DNA of 64,000 nt from Paenibacillus sp. J2TS4 (GTDB taxonomy: Bacteria > Bacillota > Bacilli > Paenibacillales > NBRC-103111): contig NZ_BOSH01000011.1 in assembly GCF_018403245.1 (NCBI RefSeq), positions 152,843-216,842 of the forward strand. The letters are read 5' to 3'. Below the pieces are notes generated by a model, which made no database searches, had not been told where the DNA came from, and saw nothing but the letters and a program-made list of their open reading frames with translations. Below are positions 25,018-34,891 of the stretch, piece by piece. The number at the start of each line of letters is the position of its first letter. Position 1 is the first letter of the stretch. Both the position numbers and the translations under genes were made by a program.

Positions 25018-27498
25018 ATGAAGCATAAAGCAAAGAAAAAAACATCCCCTCCAAGTACAATAGGCAACAACGATTCCCATTCCATTACATTTTGGATAAT
25101 AACGGGCATAACTGTGTTGTTTTTGTTCTGGGCTCCGTTTCAAAGAGGGTTGTTCAACGGCTATAATGTCGATTTTGATCGGGCCATCTATTCCTCCTTT
25201 GTTTGGGCGGCTATTTTATTGGTTATTATCTCTATATACTTGTTTTTCAACTATAAGTATCGAAATCTGCAAGATTTTTTTGTCATCTCCATTTGGCTAG
25301 TTCCTTTAAGCTTTTTAATATCCTTAGTTGGCGCAGCTTCCCATTACTTTGCCGTTAATATGCTGTATTTGCATATTATGTATGCAGTTTTTTTTATTTT
25401 AGGAATCTATTTATCTAACAACCGGCTTGGGAACTTAATTATGCAATACACGTTACTAATATCCGGCTATTTAATTGTCCTGTTCGGAATGCTTAATTGG
25501 CTTGGGAATCTTAAGTTTGCCAATGGAATTGCTGGACTGTTCACAAATTTAAATGGATTACCTGCCTATAAACATGCAGTGATGAGTGATTCCAATGGCT
25601 TGAGACTGACGTCTGTTTTCCAGTATGCCAATACGTATTCCGCCTATCTGATCGCAATATTATTTGGATGTGTGTTTTTCATCTTTAAATCTCGTAAATG
25701 GTATTCTGCTTTCCTTCACGCTCTTATGCTCGTTCCAATTCTAGTTTCATTTATGTTAACCTTATCCCGTGGTGGACTAGTTATATTACCTATTGTTTTA
25801 CTTGTACTGCTATTATTCTTTTCGGTCCAAAGACAAATTATGATGCTTATTTACATGGGGTTATCTTCGGTTGCCGCTTTACTTATCCTTGAAAAAATTA
25901 CCGAGATTGGTTCTGCCCTGCAAAAACAACCCGACTTGTCCTCATCTCTCCAAGCATGGGGGATTATGGTTGCCGCATCAGTTATCGTCTCAGGCCTAGT
26001 ATCTGTGCTTCATTGCCGCCTAGGTCCTGTTTTAGAAAATAAATTACTAGGAAGAATCAAATTCCGCTATGCATCGATCGTCTTGCCAATAGGTGCTGTT
26101 GTTTTAGGAACATTAGCAATAGTCATTCTTTTTACAGATACGGGAGCCACTAAGCTTTTACCGGAAAATATTAGGGTAAGAATTGAAAATATTAATTTTC
26201 AACAGCATAGTGTTCTGGAAAGAGCTACTTTCTACACAGATTCCTTAAAATTGGTTAAAGATTATCCTGTTTTCGGTGCTGGTGGGGGCGGTTGGGCAGC
26301 ACTCTATGAGAAATACCAAAATAATCCCTACACAAGCCGACAGGCCCATAACTTTTTCCTTCAATATTTGGTCGAAGTTGGAATAGTTGGATTTCTGATC
26401 TTTATTCTTTTGGTGGGATGGATTTTATATAAATATTCCCGAAATTATTTTAAAAGCGACCAACAAGATAAGGATTCTAAAGTTTTTTTCTTAATTCTTC
26501 TACTCTCCTTGCTTATTCACAGTATTATTGATTTCAACCTAAGCTACGCCTTTCTTGCTATCGTCATTTTCATTTGCTTAGGGGTTCTCGTATCAAATTT
26601 CGATAAAATAAAAGCCCCCTTCATCGATCGATTGAATAAGATGGACCGCCTTGTACCCAGAGTAGTTTCTGGTGGAACATTTGTGCTGGGTTTGACCTTC
26701 TTTATTCTGGCTGTAAAACTTCTATCAGGAAACAGTTACTATCATCAAGCGATTGCACAAGCTCAAGAAGGAAAGCCTTATACAGAAGTTATCGCTACGG
26801 TTGATAAAGCCTTGTCCATGCAGCCTAATCATCCGGATTATGTGGATTTGAAACAGGATATTCTGATGCAGGTGTATCAACAGCTCAATGATCCATCGTT
26901 AGAAGAACAAGCTGTTGATCTTATTAAGGAATTTAGAAAGTCGGAGCCTTACCATCGGCTTGGTTTGCAATTTCAATTAAATTATTTTGTAAAACAGAGA
27001 AACTTTTCGGACGCTCATAGCGTCAATATAGAAGGGCTAGAAATTTTCCCTTGGGATATTGATCTGTATCAGAGTCAAATACACATTCTGTATGAATTAG
27101 GTAACCAAGCGCGAGAGGCGAAAAATAAAGCGGCTACGGACCAATACTGGAATGAAGCAATCGAATGGTATAATATTGTCTTGGCCAGAACAAAGCAGTT
27201 GGAATCTTTGCCGGAAGAGCAACTTCAAGGAAGAGAATTCAATGTAACTCCGACTATTGCTTTATACATCGGACAGATTTATTATATGAAAGGTGATTAT
27301 TCCAACGCTGCTTCTGCGCTGAAGTATGGAGTTACTGATAAACTGGATGATCCGCTTGTTCAAACCATTGCCAGATGGTATCTGGCTGCCTTGAACAAAG
27401 AAGGGGCAAACGATGCCGATCTTAGAGAACGGCTTCTCAATATGAATCCACAGGAAGCGCAAAAAGTCGAAGAGCTATTAAAAATGAATTTTGATTAA
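25018..27498 (+). CDS. O-antigen ligase/polymerase-family membrane protein with TPR domain, candidate S-layer oligosaccharyltransferase
   Basis: The 826-residue protein has about twelve membrane helices up to residue 560. The Wzy_C-type segment contains GAGGGGWAALYEKYQ and SRQAHNFFLQYLVEVG (conserved His loop). A tetratricopeptide-like C-terminal domain runs from about 580 to 820. Wzy/WaaL/PglL enzymes transfer or polymerise lipid-linked glycan on the outer membrane face. In Geobacillus and P. alvei S-layer clusters a protein of this build (WsaB/WsfB) moves the glycan to the S-layer protein. Here it lies divergent from the exporter and directly before an SLH protein gene, which supports that role. 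ATG at 25018 has AAGGGAG upstream. Confidence 0.8.
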   Translation: MKHKAKKKTSPPSTIGNNDSHSITFWIITGITVLFLFWAPFQRGLFNGYNVDFDRAIYSSFVWAAILLVIISIYLFFNYKYRNLQDFFVISIWLVPLSFLISLVGAASHYFAVNMLYLHIMYAVFFILGIYLSNNRLGNLIMQYTLLISGYLIVLFGMLNWLGNLKFANGIAGLFTNLNGLPAYKHAVMSDSNGLRLTSVFQYANTYSAYLIAILFGCVFFIFKSRKWYSAFLHALMLVPILVSFMLTLSRGGLVILPIVLLVLLLFFSVQRQIMMLIYMGLSSVAALLILEKITEIGSALQKQPDLSSSLQAWGIMVAASVIVSGLVSVLHCRLGPVLENKLLGRIKFRYASIVLPIGAVVLGTLAIVILFTDTGATKLLPENIRVRIENINFQQHSVLERATFYTDSLKLVKDYPVFGAGGGGWAALYEKYQNNPYTSRQAHNFFLQYLVEVGIVGFLIFILLVGWILYKYSRNYFKSDQQDKDSKVFFLILLLSLLIHSIIDFNLSYAFLAIVIFICLGVLVSNFDKIKAPFIDRLNKMDRLVPRVVSGGTFVLGLTFFILAVKLLSGNSYYHQAIAQAQEGKPYTEVIATVDKALSMQPNHPDYVDLKQDILMQVYQQLNDPSLEEQAVDLIKEFRKSEPYHRLGLQFQLNYFVKQRNFSDAHSVNIEGLEIFPWDIDLYQSQIHILYELGNQAREAKNKAATDQYWNEAIEWYNIVLARTKQLESLPEEQLQGREFNVTPTIALYIGQIYYMKGDYSNAASALKYGVTDKLDDPLVQTIARWYLAALNKEGANDADLRERLLNMNPQEAQKVEELLKMNFD

Positions 27499-27632
27499 AT
27501 ATTTCCAACATGAGGAATCTCAAAAACTACCATTTGGTCAAAAAAAATGATATAATTCTTTGGGCATGTATAATGTGCAATTAATTAATCTTATATTTCT
27601 TTATTACGCTTGAAAGGAGGTGAAACTATACC

Positions 27633-29261
27633 ATGTTTTCTAAAAATAACAATCACTTACGAGGGAGAGATAGGAACTTGTTTAAAGCTTCTGTTATGAA
27701 AAAGATGTCCGGTCTTCTCGCTACCCTTATGATTGTATCTATCCTTACTCCGTTGCTTGCTTTTGCATCCGGGTTTGGAACGATTACATATAAGGCGAAC
27801 GGAGAAGTAACCGGAAGCGTTTATTTTGACGGCGATCTTTATGATGCTCTCAAAGATGAAGATTCCGTTACTCTGTCAGTTTACAATCAAGATGGCAGAT
27901 TTATTTCTGTTGTAAATGCCACTTATAGCGAAACAGTTAATGGCGCAGTATACTTTAACTTTAAGGACACTGTCACAAATTCGACCTACAAAAACATTTA
28001 TTTCGAGTTTGCTCATGAACTTGGAAATGTAAAGTCAGGTTTGATTTCTAGACAAATTTCCGGCGGTAACCCTGGCGGCGGTTGGGGAGGCGGCGGTGGC
28101 TGGTTAGGCAATGATATCGTTGATTCCGACGGTAAAGCTGACGCTACTAAGCTGGCTAACCTGCTGAAAGAAAACAAAAATGCTTCTCTGGAAATCAAAG
28201 GAGATTTTGTTCTTCTGCCGGCATCCGCACTGCTTGAAGGCGAAACCTTGACGATCTACAACGAGAACACTTCGTTCACTCTTCCGATCAAACCTCTGAA
28301 ACTCGAGGCTCTGGCTAAAGAGTTGGAAGTTGACCTCGAAGATCTGTGGATTCGCGTAGCTATGGAAGAAGTTACAGGAGATTCTCTGACTGCAGTGGAA
28401 GCTGCTGTTAAAGCTCTGGGCGCTAAACTTCTTGCTACTCCTTATGACTTCACGGTAACCGCTGAAGCTGGAGATAAGAAGAAAGCCATCACTTCTTTCG
28501 GCAACACCTACACTAACCGTTCTATCAACTTTGAAGGAACGGATGTGAGTGCTAACAAATCTACGGGTGTTCTGTTCAACCCGACTACGAAGGCTCTGTC
28601 ATTCGTACCTTCCGTATTCAGCAAAGATGGAGACAACAACAAAGTCACCATTAAGCGTAACGGAGCGAGCATTTACACAGCTATCGAAACGGACATCAGC
28701 TTCAATGACGTTGCTTCCCACTGGGCTAAGTCCTATGTAGATCTTCTGTCCCACAAGCTGATTGTTGACGGCTACGAAGATGGAAGCTTCGGACCTGAGC
28801 GCAATGTAACTCGTGCAGAATTTGCTGCTATCGTAGTTCGTTCCCTGGGTCTGGATGCTAACGCAACTTCTTCTACCTTCTCTGACGTACAGTCTGGTGA
28901 CTGGTATGCAGGCGTAGTTAACGCCGCTGTTCAAAGCGGAATTGTTGACGGTTATGAAGATGGAACTTTCCGTCCGAATGCCCAAATCAACCGCGAAGAA
29001 CTGGCTGCTATGGTTGTAAGAGCCCTGGCATATGCTGGTAAAGACGTAAAAGTAACTAGCACGGAACAAGATTCCCTGTTGGCGAAGTTTGCTGATGCTG
29101 ACTCTATCGTATGGGGTCAAGCCGAAATGGCTGCTGCTGTTAAAGCAGGAATCGTTGACGGCATGACGGATACTTCCATTGCTCCTAGAAACGATGCTAC
29201 TCGCGCACAATCTGCTGCAATGCTGAAGCGTCTTCTGGACAATGCAGGATTCATCAACTAA
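27633..29261 (+). CDS. SLH-domain S-layer-like protein
   Basis: The 542-residue secreted protein has a long signal peptide (cleavage expected after AFAS, near residue 46). A glycine-rich stretch follows at about 147-161 (GGNPGGGWGGGGGW), then a central domain. Three SLH repeats lie at about 370-540: FNDVASHWAKSYVDLLSH, FSDVQSGDWYAGVVNAAVQSG with DGYEDGTFRPN, and the FADADSIVWGQAEMAAAVKAG repeat. C-terminal SLH placement anchors it to wall polymer. ATG at 27633 is preceded by AAAGGAGGTG, a very strong site, and TATAAT boxes occur at 27551 and 27569. It is flanked by the OTase-like gene, so it is a candidate acceptor for the glycan. A strong terminator follows. Confidence 0.88.
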   Translation: MFSKNNNHLRGRDRNLFKASVMKKMSGLLATLMIVSILTPLLAFASGFGTITYKANGEVTGSVYFDGDLYDALKDEDSVTLSVYNQDGRFISVVNATYSETVNGAVYFNFKDTVTNSTYKNIYFEFAHELGNVKSGLISRQISGGNPGGGWGGGGGWLGNDIVDSDGKADATKLANLLKENKNASLEIKGDFVLLPASALLEGETLTIYNENTSFTLPIKPLKLEALAKELEVDLEDLWIRVAMEEVTGDSLTAVEAAVKALGAKLLATPYDFTVTAEAGDKKKAITSFGNTYTNRSINFEGTDVSANKSTGVLFNPTTKALSFVPSVFSKDGDNNKVTIKRNGASIYTAIETDISFNDVASHWAKSYVDLLSHKLIVDGYEDGSFGPERNVTRAEFAAIVVRSLGLDANATSSTFSDVQSGDWYAGVVNAAVQSGIVDGYEDGTFRPNAQINREELAAMVVRALAYAGKDVKVTSTEQDSLLAKFADADSIVWGQAEMAAAVKAGIVDGMTDTSIAPRNDATRAQSAAMLKRLLDNAGFIN

Positions 29262-29278
29262 TTCTTGATTTAATCCTT

Positions 29279-29320
29279 GAAAGCCCCGATACTTCGGTAT
29301 CGGGGCTTTCTTCATTTCAT
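29279..29320. terminator. Strong terminator after the SLH protein gene
   Basis: A perfect 13-bp stem (29279-29291 with 29298-29310) closes a six-base CTTCGG loop, followed by T-rich sequence on the plus strand. It may also end the converging minus-strand gene. Confidence 0.9.
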
Positions 29321-29360
29321 TATTTTAGCAAGCCGGGTAATCTTCCGTTCTCAATCGCTA

Positions 29361-30482
29361 TTACTTCGAAGGAAACAGGTCATTAATGACTTCTTGCTCT
29401 TTCTGAGCTTTAACCTGCTCGTATTGCTCTCGATAGCTTTGTACGGCTTGAGTGTCGTAACCGTTCTGGCTTAATTCCTTGGTCAAATCGTTCATGATTC
29501 CTTCGAACTCATTATCGAAGCCGCTCAGTAAATTCTGACCTTGTGTAATTAACGAAACGTCTTTCGTTTGTTTAAACTCATTAACGATCGAGGCCAGCTC
29601 GGATTCCGCCTTGCTCTGTAAACTGCTGATTTCCGACTCCGCGTCTTGAATGATACTCTCGTAGGATGTTTTAGGTGTCTCCGTATTTCCGTTTCCTCCG
29701 GAGTTCCCCCCACCGGAACCACCACCTGGATTGGTTACAGGAGGATTGGGGCCTGGGCTTTGACCCGGGTTTTGACCTGGGATTGGACCAGGATTAGTGC
29801 CTGGATGGTTTCCACCTGCAGGATTGTCCGGTTTGTCCGGATGGTCAGGAGTATCCGTTCTATCATTGGGCTGCTCAACCGGTTTATTCGGCTTAGACTC
29901 TTCTTTAGGCTTCGCAAAATCGACGGCTACCGTATAGGTTTCCTGATCCCAAGTTACCTTCAGTCCAAGGGATTCCGACACGAATCTAAGTGGGACATAT
30001 AAGGTATCCTTGTAAATCATTCCCGGCGACTCTTCATCCGGCCATTTAGGCTTGCCATCAAAAATATATTGAACCGACTCAAAATAAACCGATATCGTTG
30101 TGGGATCCACTGTGGAATTGACCATGGCTTTCTGCCGGTTATTAAGCTCTTTAACTATCCGATTCAGCTTGTAGTCGCGAATGAGGACCTTTTCCTGTCT
30201 GGTAGGCTCCTGGATCGTCACGGTATACGTGTCTTGATCCCAGAGGACCGCCTTGTCCAAGGAATAGGCTGCAAATCGAAGAGGAACATAAGTTGTGCCT
30301 TTATAAATAAAGCCTTCCTGTCCATTCGGAGGCCTCATCTTTTCCTTATGAAAATAGTATTGAAGTGGTACATAATGAACTTCGATTTCCTCGCTAACCT
30401 GCTGAGCCAAGGTGCTAAAGGTTATGCCAAAAAGTAACCCAACAGACAAACACAACGTAAGGACTCGACGTAGCTTTTTCAA
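29361..30482 (-). CDS. Secreted copper-amine-oxidase-N-domain (stalk domain) protein
   Basis: The signal peptide is at about 1-27. Two stalk domains follow (about 35-90 and 115-185), each ending with the family motif: GTTYVPLRFAAYSLDKAV.WD and DTLYVPLRFVSESLGLKVTWD. A low-complexity linker (about 190-275) rich in Pro, Gly and Asn leads to a C-terminal helical segment (about 285-373). The oxidase catalytic domain is absent, as is usual for Bacillota proteins of this kind; they are surface or wall associated and their function is mostly unknown. It is convergent with the SLH gene. Confidence 0.8.
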   Translation of the reverse strand: MKKLRRVLTLCLSVGLLFGITFSTLAQQVSEEIEVHYVPLQYYFHKEKMRPPNGQEGFIYKGTTYVPLRFAAYSLDKAVLWDQDTYTVTIQEPTRQEKVLIRDYKLNRIVKELNNRQKAMVNSTVDPTTISVYFESVQYIFDGKPKWPDEESPGMIYKDTLYVPLRFVSESLGLKVTWDQETYTVAVDFAKPKEESKPNKPVEQPNDRTDTPDHPDKPDNPAGGNHPGTNPGPIPGQNPGQSPGPNPPVTNPGGGSGGGNSGGNGNTETPKTSYESIIQDAESEISSLQSKAESELASIVNEFKQTKDVSLITQGQNLLSGFDNEFEGIMNDLTKELSQNGYDTQAVQSYREQYEQVKAQKEQEVINDLFPSK

Positions 30483-30656
30483 AATCGTCTCACCTTTTTC
30501 TCATTAAAGTTTAATGGAGGGTGGATGTACAACCTTGGAGGCATTTTCCTTCAGAAAACGGAAGGGCAGCTTTCTCTAGCGCCAATTGCCAATTATATTC
30601 ATTGCTATCCAATACGATCGGCCTGGGGTATTCCTGCAGAGAATGGACAGGTTCCA

Positions 30657-31331
30657 TCAGGGAGCCAATTGCTTTTGGCTGTCTTCATAGGATTTCCCTT
30701 GGCTCAGGCCTAATTTAGCCGCTATCGCTATGAGCTCGTTATATTCTTCTTCCGTTAATTTTTCCAGAATGATCTTTTTCGCTTCCCGCTTCTCCTCCAC
30801 TGACATTCCGCCAGAAGCCAGCTCCATGACCGTTTTAATATCTGAAGAATTCAACCGTTTGAGGAGCACAGAGGTCACTTTGGTTTTATCCTTGATCGTT
30901 ATTTGCTCTTGGGCTTGGGCCGCTTTTTCTTGAGAAATGCTGGCATCCACCTTGGGAGACCCTTGAGGAGCAGGTGATGCTGGGGACGGAGGCTTGCTCT
31001 GACCGTCCGACACTGAATTCTTTTCCTCTTCCGATGGGTTGGACTCCCCCGTTGGATTAGGGGAAGTTTTATTCCCCGCTTGTCCAGATGGATCAAGGCT
31101 ATCTCCCGGAACTCCCTCTCCCTTTTCTTCTAAATCTGCAGAGCTTGGATCCGGAGTTGGAGTACTTTGGGGCTCAGTTGTCGACGGCGTCCCTTCTATT
31201 TCCAGGCCGGCAGTGATCGACTTAAGTATCCGGTCCACAGCATAATCCATGGCAAAGTAACCGCCTACAGCCACAATAATGAGAACTGCGGCTGTCCCTA
31301 TGATCCATTTTTTCCACTTGCGCTTACGCAT
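30657..31331 (-). CDS. Membrane-anchored hypothetical protein with Ser/Pro linker
   Basis: I do not recognise a family. The start MRKRKWKKW at ATG 31331 has GGGGGTG 6 nt upstream; a longer frame begins at 31346. One membrane segment (about 10-30) is followed by an extracellular low-complexity linker rich in Ser, Pro, Gly and Thr (about 45-130). A C-terminal helical region (about 135-220) has KTVMELASGGMSVEEKREAK and EEYNELIAIAAKLG. The layout suggests a protein spanning the wall. It is followed by another surface protein gene on the same strand. Confidence 0.65.
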   Translation of the reverse strand: MRKRKWKKWIIGTAAVLIIVAVGGYFAMDYAVDRILKSITAGLEIEGTPSTTEPQSTPTPDPSSADLEEKGEGVPGDSLDPSGQAGNKTSPNPTGESNPSEEEKNSVSDGQSKPPSPASPAPQGSPKVDASISQEKAAQAQEQITIKDKTKVTSVLLKRLNSSDIKTVMELASGGMSVEEKREAKKIILEKLTEEEYNELIAIAAKLGLSQGKSYEDSQKQLAP

Positions 31332-31392
31332 CGTATGCACCCCCAAATGGGTCTAGTTGATTAAAGGCATGGCCGTCTGTCCTGCAAAAGCA

Positions 31393-31429
31393 AATTCCTC
31401 CTCTCCACCCTCGGGGGAGAAGAGGAATT
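31393..31429 (-). terminator. Terminator-like hairpin after the large SLH gene region
   Basis: An imperfect inverted repeat (AATTCCTC at 31393-31400 with GAGGAATT at 31422-31429, extended inward) lies just beyond the stop of the gene at 31441. No long T-run is present. Confidence 0.55.
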
Positions 31430-31440
31430 ATTCAATACAA

Positions 31441-33936
31441 TTATTTGTCTAGCAGTCTGTGAATCATTACAGCCGCCTGAGCCCTTGTCGTGTCGTCATT
31501 CGGATGGAACCTCTGGTCATCCTCCCCGACTATGAGTCCTTCGTGCGCAGCGAGGGCTACTCCGGAAGCTAGAGTCGTATGAATCTCTGCGGCGTCTGTG
31601 AAGATTTCAGTCGCTTCATCCATATCGGAGGTCATCTTATAGCCGCGGGATTGCATCAATGCGCGAGAAGCCATTGTAGCCATTTCTGCGCGAGAAATGA
31701 AGGCGTACGGCTCAAAACGATCCTCCGAGCGTCCGTTAACAATACCGGATTTAACCGCGGCCGCTACATAAGGCTGGAACCAATCCTCATTAGAGACATC
31801 GGCAAAGCTTTCCGCAGCCGACTCGTCCTCCAAGTCGAACGCTTTGACAATCATTTTGGCGAATTCCGCTCGTGTCACTTTCTCCTGAGGGACAAATTCG
31901 CCTTCGGCTCTCCCTTCCACTATACCTCTGGCGGCTGCCACCGAAATTTGGCGGCCTGCCCATTCTGCAACGTCATCCAGATCAGCGAACGCTATTTTAT
32001 TCTCAATGACTCCGTAAGTTGAAAAGTTTTTATGGCCAGCAATCAAAGTTTGATTTTCTGGATTATAACGGCCTCCTTTGATGACCGTTGTATCCTCGTC
32101 CAATTTGGCCAGAACCAGCAATTCCTGATCACTGTTGCCCGGAGACACCGGGAATCTGACTTCTACAGGCTTAGCGAACGATTTCACCGGCTTGCCATCT
32201 GATTCCACAGAAAGGTGGTAAATATCAGAAGCGAAGGACTGCTCGGAAGATACCTTTGAACGATCTTGCTGTTCCAGCGTCCATGTAGTATCCGCCTCCC
32301 ATTGATCTACATCCAGCGTAATAGTAAGACCATTGAATTGAATGGCAATGGCATTCATCCCGTTGGTCCTGGCTAGATCCAACAGCGCCTTCTTGATCGG
32401 CAGCTCTGCTTTAGAAGCGTTCATTTTGCCCAGATCCAGAGTGAGGATCGCTTTGGCCGGATAAGCATCCGGGTTGACCTCTTTTAACTTTTCATTCGCC
32501 ATATCCGCAATCTGCTTGGCGTCTTCAAACAACTGTTCTAACTGATCCACATCGTAATCGACAGTGATCAAACCGTTTTTCTTTTCCACCAGCTTGCTTA
32601 AATCGATGACAGCAGCCGCGCGAATCGCTTCCTCCACCATTTGTTTAGCTTTCGCTACAGCCTCATTCCTGGAGTATTTCTTTTCTAAATGACTTAATTT
32701 TATTTCCTCGATCCATTTAGTCATCGATTTAATAAATTTCTCTATATCCGGTCCTTTCACACCATTAGGAGGCTTCGGGCGCTCTGGTTTGCCCGGAGGC
32801 TTGCCTGGTGGATTGACAGGAGGCTTACCCGGTGGATTGACAGGAGGTTTACCCGGGCCCGGGGGATTAACCGGCGGTTTTTCCCCAGGAGGATTCACAA
32901 CCGATTTTCCCATTTCAATAGAGCCTTTATAAATAATCATCGTCATGTTCTTGTAGGTCAGAACAGCTCTAATTTCAGCTTTAGCCGACTCCACGCCTTC
33001 CGGAAGAATAAATCGTCCATCCTGCACGTAAATGTCACTGTCCGATTCTACTTGCCAGCTTAAATAAGGCAAATTGTTAAGCTCATATCCGAGCAGCTTC
33101 AGCTTCGGAGTCAACCGTTTGCCATCGTCCGATGTGACCGCCGAAAATGCCACTTGAGAACGAATCATAACACCGGCCACGGCCAACTGCACCTTGTTAT
33201 CGGGATCCAGGTGTTTCACAAACAATTGGCGAACCATCTTCAGGTCATCGCCTGTTATGTTCATCTCGCGAATAAATTTGCTTATTTTTAAACTTTTATG
33301 TTGTGCGACTATCTCTATTGCCTGGTCTAACAATCTATCTACTTCCTCTTTAAAACGACCCTGAGAAATCGCCAGCATCAAAGTTGGGATTTCCTTGCGA
33401 ACAAGAGCTTCCAATTCTTCATACACTTTTTTGCGGAACTGTTGAAAATCCCCCATGCCAATACCAGGTACACCAGCCAATTTGGTTAACTGATTCATAA
33501 TTTTGCGGACTTGGGGATCTTTTCTCCATTCGCTCAGCTCTTCCAGCAACCTATCTTGGTCAATAGCGGCCCCTCGCTGGATCAGCCAAACCAGATTATC
33601 TAATGTTAAGTCCGGATATTTACTTCTGTCGTAGTCGACCTTGTCCTCCATCCTCGCCCAAATCGGAGCGATGATCTCTCGTACCGCGTCCTTATCCAGA
33701 GCCGCCAGTCTGGCTCTTATTTCTCTAAGAGCCGCTTGCTCCTCTTCTGTGAAGTCTCGCAGCATTTCGTTTATTAAGTCTATCAACTCCGGGAGAGGCA
33801 TTTCGGAAAAATCGGAAGCGGAAACCGTTTGAATCCCTAGCTTGTCCAGCACTCCCGTTGTGCCAAGCGGTAATATCGATACCGAGCTAAACACTAAACT
33901 GGCAGCAAGAGTAGAGACCAGTACTTTCTTCTTCAT
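31441..33936 (-). CDS. Large secreted SLH-domain protein with proline-rich linker
   Basis: This protein of about 831 residues has a signal peptide MKKKVLVSTLAASLVFSS. A long helical N-terminal region (about 40-270) contains repeated DUF-like acidic helices. A Pro/Gly/Lys linker (about 355-400, units of PPGKPPVN) follows, then a second domain (about 400-645). Three SLH repeats lie at about 655-831 (FADLDDVAEWAGRQISVAAARG, VEGRAEGEFVPQEKVTRAEF, FADVSNEDWFQPYVAAAVKSG, RFHPNDDTTRAQAAVMIHRLL). I chose ATG at 33936 over GTG at 33948. It is expected at the cell wall. Function beyond anchoring is unknown. Confidence 0.82.
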   Translation of the reverse strand: MKKKVLVSTLAASLVFSSVSILPLGTTGVLDKLGIQTVSASDFSEMPLPELIDLINEMLRDFTEEEQAALREIRARLAALDKDAVREIIAPIWARMEDKVDYDRSKYPDLTLDNLVWLIQRGAAIDQDRLLEELSEWRKDPQVRKIMNQLTKLAGVPGIGMGDFQQFRKKVYEELEALVRKEIPTLMLAISQGRFKEEVDRLLDQAIEIVAQHKSLKISKFIREMNITGDDLKMVRQLFVKHLDPDNKVQLAVAGVMIRSQVAFSAVTSDDGKRLTPKLKLLGYELNNLPYLSWQVESDSDIYVQDGRFILPEGVESAKAEIRAVLTYKNMTMIIYKGSIEMGKSVVNPPGEKPPVNPPGPGKPPVNPPGKPPVNPPGKPPGKPERPKPPNGVKGPDIEKFIKSMTKWIEEIKLSHLEKKYSRNEAVAKAKQMVEEAIRAAAVIDLSKLVEKKNGLITVDYDVDQLEQLFEDAKQIADMANEKLKEVNPDAYPAKAILTLDLGKMNASKAELPIKKALLDLARTNGMNAIAIQFNGLTITLDVDQWEADTTWTLEQQDRSKVSSEQSFASDIYHLSVESDGKPVKSFAKPVEVRFPVSPGNSDQELLVLAKLDEDTTVIKGGRYNPENQTLIAGHKNFSTYGVIENKIAFADLDDVAEWAGRQISVAAARGIVEGRAEGEFVPQEKVTRAEFAKMIVKAFDLEDESAAESFADVSNEDWFQPYVAAAVKSGIVNGRSEDRFEPYAFISRAEMATMASRALMQSRGYKMTSDMDEATEIFTDAAEIHTTLASGVALAAHEGLIVGEDDQRFHPNDDTTRAQAAVMIHRLLDK

Positions 33937-34057
33937 CAACTCTATCACTCCTTATTAACCCTCTACCATAATCCGATTGGGGAACCAGAATTTAGGATAT
34001 TCAACAGAAACTATAACACTCACTATACACATTGAGTATTAAAGGGTCAATATTACT

Positions 34058-34825
34058 TCAGGACCATAGCTGGTACCATTTTTTTTTAACTGGAATAGGC
34101 TCTGAATGGATAGGAATGACTTTGTTTTCTATAAGGGCTTGCGCATTTGCTAGATAGTAGGATGAGTACATGGACCCAATTTCTTTATCAATTTGGTTAT
34201 AAGCCTCTTTAAGGGCAAAGGGCCTATTGGTTGCATTATGGGCATCCGAAGCGACGAAATGAATCCAGTTTCTTCTGCACATCTCCAGACTATGCTTACG
34301 GATGGTTGGACCAAATAAGCCGGTTATCGAATGAGATGTTAATTGACATAGTGCGCCCAGTTCAATTAATTCATAAAGTTTAGCGGGAGTCTCGGCCATT
34401 TCCTTGTTGCGCTCCGGATGAGCAATGACCGGCGTAATTTGCGCAACCTGCAATTCATGAATAATTTCTTTAGTATAAGAAGGGATACCGTGAGAAGGAA
34501 ATTCGATCAGCAAATAGCGGGATTCATTTAACGTTAAAACGGCCCCAGCCTCCAGATTGGATATCAATTCACTAGTGACCCGTAATTCCTGACCCGATAA
34601 AATTTGCAGCGGAATGTTGTTCTTCTTTAATACGGCAGATAAACTGGCTGCACTTGTATGTATTTTGTGAGCTTCATTGTCGTATTTCCCGTTGGCATGA
34701 TGCGGAGTAGCGACGATAGTGCTTATTCCATCCTGAACCGCCATTCTCGCCATTTGCAGCGATTGCTCTATGGAGGGAGAGCCATCATCCAAGCCAGGGA
34801 GAATATGGCAGTGTATATCAATCAT
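34058..34825 (-). CDS. CpsB/YwqE-type PHP-fold protein-tyrosine phosphatase
   Basis: This 255-residue metal-dependent phosphatase removes phosphate from BY-kinases and their targets in polysaccharide regulation. The PHP motifs are MIDIHCHILPGLDDG (residues 1-15), ATPHH (about 40), IAHPERN (about 135) and FVASDAHN (about 190). All metal ligands appear present. No BY-kinase or Wzz-like modulator gene lies in the window, so its partner is elsewhere. A promoter is predicted just upstream at 34864-34891. Confidence 0.9.
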   Translation of the reverse strand: MIDIHCHILPGLDDGSPSIEQSLQMARMAVQDGISTIVATPHHANGKYDNEAHKIHTSAASLSAVLKKNNIPLQILSGQELRVTSELISNLEAGAVLTLNESRYLLIEFPSHGIPSYTKEIIHELQVAQITPVIAHPERNKEMAETPAKLYELIELGALCQLTSHSITGLFGPTIRKHSLEMCRRNWIHFVASDAHNATNRPFALKEAYNQIDKEIGSMYSSYYLANAQALIENKVIPIHSEPIPVKKKWYQLWS

Positions 34826-34863
34826 GTTATGTGTTCTCCTATTCTTGAAATATTTAAACTCAT

Positions 34864-34891
34864 TCTATAAGATTAGTAATCCGTCTTTCAA
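34864..34891 (-). promoter_or_regulatory. Predicted promoter of the CpsB-like phosphatase gene
   Basis: TTGAAA at 34891-34886 and TATAGA at 34869-34864 are separated by 16 nt, about 40 bases before the start codon. Confidence 0.45.

Noticed and set aside
29361..30482. Active copper amine oxidase
   Set aside because: Only the N-terminal stalk domains are present; the topaquinone catalytic domain is missing.
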